Below are positions 55,091 to 64,000 of a DNA stretch of 64,000 nt, piece after piece (the stretch's first letter is position 1; each line of letters starts with the position of its first letter). Where the stretch lies: contig BCIX01000004.1 of the NCBI GenBank assembly GCA_001600095.1, positions 624,586 through 688,585 on the forward strand. The letters are read 5' to 3'. The translations under genes and the position numbers were made by a program. The DNA is from Bullera alba. Taxonomy: Eukaryota; Basidiomycota; Tremellomycetes; Tremellales; Bulleraceae. The notes beneath the pieces were generated by a model. That model ran no database searches. It was not told the origin of the DNA and saw only the letters and a list, made by a program, of their open reading frames with translations.

Positions 55091-58000
55091 TCACGAGTCC
55101 TCCTCGTCGTCACTCTGGTCCCCACTCTCAGTCTCCCCGAGACCGAACACCGCTTCCAGCCTCCTCCGCCTCATGACCTCTGCTTCGGACACATTGCCCA
55201 CCGACTGGGGCACGAGTCCGGCCGCTGCCAATGCCGGTGAAGCGGCCCTCGCCCTGGCCACCGCTGCTGCCACTAGCGAGTTTGTCGGTCTGGAAGTCGT
55301 GCTGTCCCCAGAAGCCCGTCTAGCTGCGGCGGTAGTCGTAGTTGAGCCATACAGAGAAGCCGGGATGGGGACTGGTTTCGGAGTTCCACTTGACGAGGTA
55401 GATCGACCGGAATTGAAGAAAGCGAATGCTCCGGAACCTTTAGCCACAGGGGGTCCCATTGGCAAAGACCTAGCGCCGAGCGGAGGCGTCTTGACGCTCA
55501 TTGCTTCGCCGGAAGAGCCAGTGTCGTCAACGTCGAACGAGGGCACCGATCCAGATCGATGGATTGCCAACGTCTCTTTGCTGGGCCGACGGGGCACGGG
55601 GTTGAATCGCGATGGAGGCGGTTTTCGCTTTTTGTTCTTCGGGGTGAAAGTGATCGTGCCGTCATTACCATCGTCCTCGTCCGCATTACCGCCTGTATCT
55701 GGCGCCAAAGGTGTGCCTAGGTCGGCACCACCGAGTACCCTCGAGGCGACTGTTGGTCTGTAATCCCTAGCCGGCTTGACATGTGTCGAGCTCGGCGGGG
55801 GAATGTGTTCTTCTGGCGACATGACTTGTAGATCCGGTGGGAATGGATTCGAGCTGGCCGCCTGTCTTGCCTTGGCGACCTCTTTCAAATCCATACTGAG
55901 CAAGGCGTGCTTTTCGAAAGACTCGTCGATCCAATCGGCCATTTCGACCAGGACCGAGTTGACTTCTTTCATCAACGCCGTCATCTGCATAAAGCCATGT
56001 CCCCATCCCTCGATGATTCGCATTTGGACCCAGTCGTCGTCGGTCTCTCTGAGAATGTGGTCGGGAATCTCGTCTTTCGGCGGTCCAGAGCTCATACGCA
56101 GACTCTCGCCATATCGGGTCGATCGGCCCTGACTCGCCGACTCGGCTTGAGCGCGGCGGGCGCGTTTGGCTTCTCGGATCCGTCCGGCGAAAATGATCGT
56201 GTCGTCCACGAAAGGGTCGCGCTCCCCGCAGATCAGGTATACCGGTGGGAAGTGAGCGAGCAGGTGGGAGGGCGCGAGGATCGGGGAGATGTAGTAATCG
56301 GTCTCAAAGTCTGGGTTCCGCTTGGGACCAATGTACAGGATCGCCATTGCTCGCATCTGAACAGTAAGTTAGCTAGTTGCACACTGACCTTTGGCTCAGT
56401 CACTCACCATACTTGGGGAGATGATACGGTCCTGGAAATACCCAACTCGACTTGTCATGGTGAGTCGGGTTCCAATAGGCGCCTTCTTCTTTTTCGCTTT
56501 GACAACTACCTCTTGGTCAACGGGGTCCTCGTTGACCTGAACCTCCTCTGCTCCCGGTGCCTGTGACAGTGCCGTGGCCGGGGTGGACGGCGACAAACGT
56601 GTCGCGGTGAAATCAAACCTCCTCTCCTCTCTTGGCGTTTTGACTCGCTCCTTGAGTGATTTCTCCGCTTCATTCCTATCATCTGCCTTGATCGTCCTTG
56701 CGTTGTCGTCATCCGAATCGCTGGTCTCTGATCGATCGTCACCCAGGCTATCCCCAGTGTCGTCCCCCTCGGCGTTGAGCCATCCTGCGATTTTGGTGGA
56801 CATGGATCTGGGCAGGGAGCTCGTCCAGCCATTACTCGCGGGAGTGGCGTTGGGAGGTAGCTTGGGCACCTTCTCGCTGACTGGAGATAAGCTCAATTTC
56901 GCACTGAGCGTTTGTCCCCAAGACTGCTGTCTCTGTCGTCCGCGTTTGGGCTTTGTCTGCACATCGTCGATAAGACTCAATGGCGATTTATGCCTCATGT
57001 GATCTTTGCCGTGCATGACGCCTGCGAGGTTGGTCTCTGATTGTTCCGTTCGCAAGACGCGTAGATTGGCCGGGGACATCCATGAGTTGAAATTGAAGTC
57101 GAGGGCGGGGTAGGCGAAGATGATGGAAATAGGTCGTGGTATACCCGTGGGATGTTCGAGAATACGAAGCATGATGGTAGCACAGATGTTTCCACCACTA
57201 CCCAAGGTCAGAGGTTTCAAAGGGGGACAAACAAGTACTCACGCTGAGTCTCCAGTAAGGACGATACCTAGCCGCCCGCTCTTGATACCGATGCAAGATC
57301 CCTTTGTCTCCATCAATGTTCGATAGGCGTCAAAGCCTTCCTCAATGGCCCAGGGGTAAGGATCTGCCGGAAGTAAGCCGCAGTCCCTAATAATGCCACT
57401 TTTACTCACACTCCGGCGCCTTGCCATAATCCACACCTAGGACGGGCTTTCCTGTTCGCTTAGCCCAAGCTCTCAAACGTTCTTCGTGACACTCTGGACC
57501 CATGGCAATGAATCCTCCGCCGGGATAGTCGACGACAAGTTGGGTCGCTTTTGCCAGCTCTTCCTCGGTCCCGTTGAAAAACAACATCGCTTTGACGGGG
57601 GGCAAACCCGCTCGAGAGGATTTGGGTGGTCTTGGGATCGTCACATGTCGCACGATGGGCAACCTCGCTCTGAAGATGACCGTGGCTAGGCGGATCTAGG
57701 GAGTATGAGCGATGAGGCCTAGCTGTATCCTGGGAAAGCGCTTACATATGGGTTGTTGGTCTTGTCCCAAGTGACACGTAGCATTTCCACAGTACACAGA
57801 GCTCGGAACTTTCGCAGCTGAGGAGGGGTGTCATCAGCAGAGGGTCGACAGACTGTGGGCATGCTTTGACCTACAACTTCATCTCCTTCGCTCGCCCAGA
57901 TCAAGTAGTAGATTCCAAAGAGGACACTGCAGATGTCTCTGAGCCACTTTGGTCGGATTGCCATTGCAGACGAAAAGCCAGCATCGAGGGCGGTATTGAT

Positions 58001-58589
58001 ATACGTCGCGCGGTAGAAAGAACGCGTGTACTAGATGTCGTGTCAGCGGGAGCACCATGGCGGGACTAGGTCAGTCTCACCAATGCAGCCAACGGTTCAG
58101 GTACTATTAGGTGAGATCAGCTCCAGATCACGGAAGGACCCCCACGACGCGCAGGCTAGATCACTCACTGCCAAGTCCGAAGATATCACCGACGTGCCGT
58201 AGGGCATAGGTTACTGTCAAAGTCCCTAGGATGAGCTGATAGGGTGTGAAGTGTTCTGCCCACCGCTGTCAGCTACCAAGACTCGGAATTCGCAGCTGTA
58301 CTACACTGCAGTACTTACTCAATCGATAATTGACATTGGCTATCCAACCCACGACCCTTTTTCCAGCTATAGCCACCCATATCCTGAAGAAAAGTCTTCT
58401 CTGCTTTCTCAGCTCGCCCGGACGTGTCACTCTAGCGCTGGGAGCCGCTCCGAGGGCACTTGCCGTCCGGGAAGGGAGGGAGACCGCGCCGTCTCCTTTG
58501 TACAGACGCCATAACCAGAAGAAGAGCACCAGAAAGATTTGTGACCTTCGAAGGGCGGGCGACGGCCGGCCCAAGATCTGGTCGATCAT
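55091..58589 (-). CDS. Hormone-sensitive-lipase-type alpha/beta hydrolase
   Basis: A serine esterase/lipase of the abhydrolase-3 (HSL) family. The N-terminus has one or two membrane-like segments (SQIFLVLFFWLWRLYKG, LILGTLTVTYALRHVGDIFG). The hydrolase core starts near KAMLFFNGTEEELAKATQLV, then VDYPGGGFIAMGPECHEERL (oxyanion region), KPVLGVDYGKAPECEYPYPW, and the nucleophile elbow GIVLTGDSAGGNI, split by an intron after GDSA. The acid and His are seen in YLICGERDPFVDD and GWGHGFMQM. Between the nucleophile and acid lies an insertion of about 200 residues, Ser/Asp/Lys-rich, and after the core a ~270-residue disordered tail ending DQSDDEEDS. The usual HGGG reads YPGGG here. Large disordered segments suggest phosphorylation control, as in mammalian HSL. 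Confidence 0.82.
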
Positions 58590-59251
58590 GATGTCGAGCG
58601 TGAACCAGTGTTGACGGAATCAGTGGGTGTGGGAGGCGGGTGAAAGTTATCACTTCATTGAAGGCAGTATGGGAAGGATTCGGTCGCGAGTGCAAGAGGA
58701 GTAGGTACAGTCGGCGCCGACGACCTAGGACAAGTCGGTGATGCTCCAGTGGCTACTGAGACAACAGCGGCGTGGTTGCTATAGACGCAGCCTGATTGCT
58801 AGGCGTCCGAGATCCGCGCCGGTAGAGGATCGTACACAGCTGTGTATTCGAGTCGAGGTGTTGAGCCAGTGGACCGATGATACAGCCCTAGGTTGCTCTT
58901 CGACGACGTTGATCGGCTCTTCCGTGGACTCTTTCGAGCTGATGGCGAGAGACGAACGCGTGCGTGGGTATCAACAGCGGGATAGTCGACTCTACACAGC
59001 AAAGGTATAGGTTGATTCCAGCAGTTGGATTTCTGACGTGGTCGCCAGCTGGTAAATTGGTAACCGGTCTCCGGGTGGCGCGTAACCGTACGTTGTCCGA
59101 GAATCGCTAGCGCAGCAGTAAGTACTTGTGCTTCGGTCCAGGCTAGGATCGTATATACAATTGTGCATGCCAGAGTTTGCGTCTTGACTGATGATCAGCT
59201 CCGTTATGGTACACAATCGACATGCATGCACGATGCCAAATGACTCTGTTG
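58590..59251. other. Intergenic region
   Basis: About 660 bases between the hydrolase start and the Nudix gene's 3' end. Should contain the hydrolase promoter. No gene supported. Confidence 0.4.
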
Positions 59252-60064
59252 CTACGTCCAGCCAACCCGTTCCGCGAAAGCCGCTAAGGCCATGTCCATC
59301 TGGTTTCCTTTCCTGTTCTTTTTGACGCTCTTAGCCGAGTCGGGAGCTTCTCGTGCTTCTGCTGTGGAGGTAGAGTACCACTCCCCGACCTTTCTTCTGC
59401 TTTCTTCTAGAGTGAACCACTGCCGAGATCTTTCGCGCTTCTCCGGCCTGAGAGGCATCAGCACAACCAATGTAAACCGAGAGCGGCTAGGAGACTCACC
59501 ACTCTCTGATGTCGTCAACCGGTCTCTCTGAGACCTTGAGGGCGTGGACGTGCCAGACCTCTACAGATTTGTTCTTCTTGACAGGCTCGAGAGTCAGTGA
59601 GATCAGTAGGTCGTCATCTGTTGGCACTGGTAGATCCCTAGGTGATCCAGCTTGGACCCAGGTCAGCAGGATCTCCAGGAAGAATCGACAGACTTGTGCA
59701 CCTTCTTCCCACGCTTCACGGACGGCAGCTTGACCGGAAGTCTCGCCTTTCTCGACTCCGCCTTTGGGCACTGTACGCAGCAGGCCGAGCCGAAGGTCAG
59801 GTCAGTAGTCATGGTCGTTAGAAGGCGGATTGGCGGTGCAAAAGGATAAGGAGCGAGGCAATGTGATATAGCGTAAGCGTAGCACAATCAAGTATTCGCA
59901 ACAGGCACAACAAGACGTCAGCCATGGTTCCTCTTAGCCGGGAGGATCTCCTCACGGATCCACAAGTCATCGTGTTTCCGACTCGTGACCATCAATATCC
60001 GCCGAGTGTCCTCGTCGTACACGACAGCCACGGCCACATGCCTGACGTCGGTGTCCTTCGCCAT
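59252..60064 (-). CDS. Nudix hydrolase, diphosphoinositol polyphosphate phosphohydrolase type
   Basis: Likely removes beta-phosphates from inositol pyrophosphates and diadenosine polyphosphates. Exon 1 starts MAKDTDVRHVAVAVVYDEDT and ends in DDLWI. An intron of roughly 190 nt follows, and the next exon continues LPKGGVEKGETSGQAAVREA. The Nudix box G-x5-E-x7-REAWEEGA is complete. After it come HVHALKVSERPVDDIREW and, across another intron, PEKRERSRQWFTLEESRRKV, the DIPP-like pattern W-EK-R-R-WFT-EE. A basic tail (SVKKNRKGNQ) precedes the stop. About 190 residues, like Aps1/DIPP proteins. Confidence 0.82.
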
Positions 60065-60599
60065 GTATGCGATGGTGTAGACTGAGAGAACAAGGGCTTC
60101 CAGAATGCAGAGATGAAGAAGGGTATAATCACTGCACTGACCGCCACATTGACGCTGGTTGTTGTTGAAATCTCAAAACGCCGCGGCAAAACTCCCAAAT
60201 GACGCACGGCACCGCCCACGACCACGCTACCGACTTTTGCCCTAACCAACCTAGATCGACTCCTTCTCTTTCCCTCATAGCAACAAGAGAAGTCCAAACA
60301 GTCCTCTCTGATCGCTGTCTCTAGAGCGTGAATACGCTCCGCCGTCGTCTCCCCTCTCACGCGATCAACGTGTACACTCCCCACCACGTTGAACCTGACT
60401 GTGAGTGTCACGTTTTGAAAGTTTTTCCCCAAACAAAAAGTGGCGATTGGCTTACGATGTTCAATCTAGGTGGCCAGATCTCCACCCAGAGACGACGGTC
60501 GACACATTCAACACCAATCTAAGAGAAGAACGGAGTAGGACAAGCAGAAACTCACCAAAAGCCTGTTTTGTGGACGAAAAAAAGTTCACACGACTGGAA
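60065..60599. promoter_or_regulatory. Divergent promoter and long 5' leader of ornithine decarboxylase
   Basis: 535 bases between the Nudix and ODC starts. The ODC frame stays open upstream from 60600 to 60405 with no in-frame stop, so a longer N-terminus cannot be excluded, although the ATG at 60600 gives the expected start. A C/T-rich tract precedes it. Confidence 0.45.
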
Positions 60600-62195
60600 A
60601 TGAGCGCAACTCTTACACAAACGCTCAACCGAGCCGACACTTGGGTCAACACCAATGTCAATGCGCAGCGATCTGCCCCTGCGACTCCGCCTCATACGGC
60701 CAACGATCTGATCAGAGTGTTGGACGGAGGGCTCAAGGGACACTATGTCCCTCAGCATGATCTGCCAACCCCACCATCGACCACTCCAATCAGGTCGTTC
60801 GACAAGTCATCCCCGGCCTTGGCGCCTGTTGTCGACACGCCAATCCACCAATTGATCCAACAAGCCGTCGCGGAGAGGGGCATCTTGGACGGAAGCGGGG
60901 AGATGGACGAGGCTGCATTCTTTGCCTGTGATCTATCGGCAGTGTACCAGGCTGTGCAGATGTGGAGAAACAGTCCGATCGGAGACCGGGTGGAGATCTT
61001 CTACGCCGTCAAGTGCAACCCTTCGCCGACGGTTCTTCACCTGCTCTCGCTACTAGGCACCTCGTTCGACTGTGCCTCGACTGCAGAAATCGCTCAAGTC
61101 TTGTCTCTGCCAACCGCTCCTTCGGCAGACAGGATCATCTTTGCCAACCCTTGCAAACCTGCCTCGTTCATTCGAGCCGCTGCCGACCAAGGAGTCGCCA
61201 TGATGACTTTTGACAATGCGGACGAGCTGTACAAGATCAAGCGAGCGCACCCACAGGCCAAGATTGTGCTGCGAATCTTGACCGACGACTCAAAGTCCTT
61301 GTGCCGACTGGGCCTCAAATACGGCGCACCACTGGACACGTGCCCTGGATTGCTCGCCCTCGCTGCCCAGCTCGACCTGAACGTGATTGGTGTTTCCTTC
61401 CACGTCGGAAGTGGGTGCAAAGACCCAATGCAATTCGCCGATGCCGTCTGGCGAGCCAAGCGCGTGTTCGACATGGGCAAGCAGGCCGGATACGATTTCA
61501 AGTTCCTCGACGTCGGCGGTGGTTTCGAGAGGGAGACTTTCAAGGAGATGTCTCAGGTCGTCCGGGACAGTCTCGACCTGTACTTCCCCGAGTCTAGCGG
61601 GGTCCGAGTCGTTGCCGAGCCCGGGAGACTCTTGGTTTCGTCCGCTTTCACTCTTGCGACCAACATCATCGCCCGGCGGCGGGCTCTACCACTGCCTGCG
61701 AGCCCCGCTACTCCCGTCGTATCCGCGTCCGAGGTGGAAGCCGAAGGAGAAGGTGCCGACGTGATGTATTACATCAACGACGGGGTTTATGGTTCTTTCA
61801 ACTGTATCATGTTCGACCACCAAATCGTCCACCCATACCCCCTCTCGCTGTCTCACCAGCCCACCACCGCGGTCCCACCCTTCCCGCCTCCGCCCAACGT
61901 CCACCTCGCTGTCGACCTACCCGTGCAGCTCGGCTACAACGACACCGAGAAAGCGAGCGTTTGGGGGCCTACCTGCGATTCCATCGATTGTGTCCGACAG
62001 ACTGTCCGCCTGCCCAAGGGTCTCGACGTGGGTGACTGGCTCGGATGGGGAGAAATGGGCGCGTACACCCTCTGTGCGGCCAGCACGTTCAACGGCTTCA
62101 ACCGATCCCCCGTGCTCTGGACTACTGGCGGCACAGGCCGAGACGCCGTTGCCGTCCGAGCCCTTCTCGACTCTTTCGACGGTCCCGAGAGATGA
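60600..62195 (+). CDS. SPE1: Ornithine decarboxylase
   Basis: PLP enzyme that makes putrescine, the first step of polyamine synthesis. Single exon, 531 residues from MSATLTQTLNRADTWVNTNV. The N-terminal ~120 residues are variable. Then the PLP lysine in RVEIFYAVKCNPSP, FDCASTAEIAQVLSLP, RIIFANPCKPASFIRAAADQ, and SFHVGSGCKDP. The glycine loop is FLDVGGGFERE, the phosphate site is VVAEPGRLLVSSAFTL, and the catalytic Cys is in VWGPTCDSIDCV; GEMGAYTLCAASTFNGFN ends the barrel-sandwich core. A short Pro/Ala/Glu insertion (encoded about 61690-61755) sits between strand elements. Yeast Spe1 is 466 residues. Regulation by antizyme is expected for the family; no antizyme gene is in this window. Confidence 0.94.
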   Translation: MSATLTQTLNRADTWVNTNVNAQRSAPATPPHTANDLIRVLDGGLKGHYVPQHDLPTPPSTTPIRSFDKSSPALAPVVDTPIHQLIQQAVAERGILDGSGEMDEAAFFACDLSAVYQAVQMWRNSPIGDRVEIFYAVKCNPSPTVLHLLSLLGTSFDCASTAEIAQVLSLPTAPSADRIIFANPCKPASFIRAAADQGVAMMTFDNADELYKIKRAHPQAKIVLRILTDDSKSLCRLGLKYGAPLDTCPGLLALAAQLDLNVIGVSFHVGSGCKDPMQFADAVWRAKRVFDMGKQAGYDFKFLDVGGGFERETFKEMSQVVRDSLDLYFPESSGVRVVAEPGRLLVSSAFTLATNIIARRRALPLPASPATPVVSASEVEAEGEGADVMYYINDGVYGSFNCIMFDHQIVHPYPLSLSHQPTTAVPPFPPPPNVHLAVDLPVQLGYNDTEKASVWGPTCDSIDCVRQTVRLPKGLDVGDWLGWGEMGAYTLCAASTFNGFNRSPVLWTTGGTGRDAVAVRALLDSFDGPER

Positions 62196-62793
62196 CATCG
62201 CTTCAATCAAGAAACCAAAATGCTCGCCTCGAGCTAATCAAGAGGACAAAACACTCTCCAAATCGATGGTCCAATCGACCTCGTCAATCATCGTCAAAAC
62301 TCATCCTGGCCAATTAGCCTCGACCTAGCGTCGTCATCAACGGATGACTCGGAAACTGTGCTGTATAAGAAGTGAAACGAACTCGTATAGTCTTCATGTG
62401 TGTACATAGGATATACGATGAGGATGTAATGTGTAGTATAAGTGAACCGAAGCCTACCGAAGCGCCCCGCGCGGAGGCCTGGGCCAAGATGAACATGGCG
62501 CTCAGAGCGTCGAGCGACTTGGGTAAGAACAACGACATCGCGTCTGTTCGCTGTCTGTGCGAGTTGAGGCCCTGCTGCGAAGATCTGCAGTGACGTCACT
62601 TTCGAATGTTGTTCCTGTCTTTTTCCCACTTTGTCGGAGTTGAGCCTCGAGTTGACTCCGGGCCACCACTTCGGGACAGAGTGGGAGAAGAAGAAACCTG
62701 GAGGAGAAACTGTACCGTATCTCTCATCTATCATTTACATCTTCTCAATCACATCGCTGACCCACTTACTCGAAGACTACACTCACACCCACA
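62196..62793. other. Intergenic region
   Basis: About 600 bases: ODC 3' UTR and promoter of the next gene, with a C/A-rich leader directly before 62794. No gene supported. Confidence 0.4.
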
Positions 62794-63883
62794 ATGTCCA
62801 GCTCAAACACCCTCCCACCCGCCGTCGCTGCCGTGGCGTCCGACTCTGCTCCCAAGCCCATCACCCCAGCAGCAGCCACTGCCCAGCCCCCCGCTGCTGC
62901 CCTGGACCCGCTGACCACCACCGAGGGAAGCTTCTTGGAGCAGGCAAAGCAGACCATCCTTCCCGTGAGTGATAGTGCGCGGGCTTCTGGCCATTTCCTT
63001 CCCGTGAGGTTTGCGCTAGGGAGGAGATGAGGAAATGGGAGAAACGAGTCGCGTGATACTGCTGGAGGGTGCTCGGTGGGCGAGTGGTTGTCAATCCAAG
63101 TTGCGGTAATGGTGGTTGGAGTCTTGGGGTGGTCACCAGTTGTGTCATGTGTAGCCCGGTGGCAACAGGCGTACCCTAGTGCCGAAGTGGCACCAGTTGA
63201 CTTTATACCATCCCCGCATATCCAAGGCAATCTCTGGTGTAATCTTGCTGACCATTATTGAATAGGTTGTTGAGAAGGTCCAGGCAACCGCCAAGCCCTA
63301 CACAGACGCCGCGGCCCAAAAAGCTCAGGAGCTCGTGCAGAAGATCGAGGTGGGTCACAAGCGCCATCGTTTTGCGGGCCGTTAGCTCATTCTCTGATTT
63401 TAGGGGACACACCCCACGCAAACCGGTACGGGTGTCAGAGAGGTCCCCGGAAGCACGACCACCTCTACCACTGGAACAACCGGCACGACTGGATCCGCTG
63501 GTGAGACTGCCAAAAGCATCTTCGCCCAAGTCACCACTGCCGTCTCCGTGAGTCCCCCAATGACAGATACGTCAATGCACTGGACTGATTCTTGTACAGG
63601 GCGCCATTCACCAAGTCACCAACACTATCGAGACCCGGACTACGACCGACTCGCACCCCGGTCTCGTGACCCAGGCCCAGAACCTCGTCAAACAGGGACA
63701 AGACAAGCTCGACTCGTTCCTCGATGCCGTGAGTGTAGCCCTCTGAGAAAGAGGTATGGAATCCGTGCTAATAAGTCATAGCCCGTGACGGGAACGAGCG
63801 CCCACCCAGTCCAGACCACCACCAACACCGTGCCTCACCCTGTCGCCCCGGTCGACCCCACTGTCCCCGTCATCAAGCAGTAG
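62794..63883 (+). CDS. Small Ala/Thr-rich amphipathic protein, unknown
   Basis: Five exons inferred from phase: MSSSNTLPPAVAAVASDSAP to AKQTILP, then VVEKVQATAKPYTDAAAQKA to QKIE, then GTHPTQTGTG to FAQVTTAVS, then GAIHQVTNTIETRTTTDSHP to KLDSFLDA, and PVTGTSAHPVQTTTNTVPHP to VIKQ with a TAG at 63881-63883. About 220 residues. Segments with 11-residue-like Ala/Lys/Gln periodicity (AKPYTDAAAQKAQELVQKIE) could form amphipathic helices, as in LEA-like or lipid-droplet-binding proteins; this is a resemblance only. Intron 1 (about 300 nt) is much longer than typical for this window. Confidence 0.65.
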
Positions 63884-64000
63884 ACGGAGTGGAGAGTTCG
63901 TATGGTAGAGAATCGAAAAGAGACGTAGAGATGCGAAGTACTTTACTTAGATAGAATATATTGTGACTGTGATGCAGTCGATGGAAGCCGCAATTGACGC

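Noticed and set aside
60405..60599. 65-residue extension of ornithine decarboxylase
   Set aside because: The frame is open but reads as 5' leader, and the ATG at 60600 gives a normal start. Kept only as a possibility in the promoter entry.

Overview
The window is nuclear DNA of a basidiomycete fungus, probably a tremellomycete (Cryptococcus/Kwoniella-like). Genes sit close together on both strands. Most have several short introns of about 45-70 bases with GT-AG borders and CTRAC-type branch sites. The gene set is fungal: Zn2Cys6 regulator, DH-PH-CNH Rho exchange factor, IRE1, flavocytochrome b2, PL4/GH95/GH2 enzymes. The order-level placement is inference from gene content and intron style. 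I see no rRNA, CRISPR, recognisable transposon or clear tRNA.

Layout. 0-8.4 kb: the 3' end of an unknown gene, a multi-exon mitochondrial-type protein, a small acylphosphatase gene, and a Rho1-type GEF. 8.6-14.5 kb: a secreted rhamnogalacturonan lyase, a two-TM protein with an apparent frameshift, and a Pep12-type syntaxin. 14.9-29.8 kb: dynactin p27 and an SLS1-like mitochondrial gene face each other but are separated by about 10 kb. That 10 kb holds exactly four genes (GDSL esterase, sugar porter, GH95, GH2 beta-galactosidase) and is bracketed by two direct repeats of about 700 bp. Each repeat carries the dynactin 3' end and the SLS1-like last exon. In the left copy the SLS1 part is a relic; in the right copy the dynactin part is a relic. 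This looks like a catabolic module inserted between two formerly adjacent convergent genes, with duplication of their junction.

30.8-44.9 kb: a Zn2Cys6 regulator, a second member of the two-TM family, a ferroportin-like transporter, L-lactate cytochrome c oxidoreductase convergent with a D-2-hydroxyacid (D-lactate/D-2-hydroxyglutarate) dehydrogenase, and an RNase H2 subunit C. 45.1-51.7 kb: IRE1 and a PUF6-like protein, divergently transcribed. 51.7-54.6 kb: a poorly conserved stretch with a diverged 180-bp tandem repeat and two small unknown genes. 55.1-63.9 kb: an HSL-type alpha/beta hydrolase, a diphosphoinositol-polyphosphate-type Nudix hydrolase, ornithine decarboxylase, and a small helical repeat-like protein.

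The clearest joint function is the 16.2-26.2 kb module. A sugar porter and three hydrolases without secretion signals would import and dismantle an acylated fucosyl-galactosyl oligosaccharide, such as a fragment from xyloglucan or rhamnogalacturonan I. The secreted PL4 lyase nearby could supply pectic fragments outside the cell. Exon borders below were placed by eye from splice consensus and reading-frame continuity.
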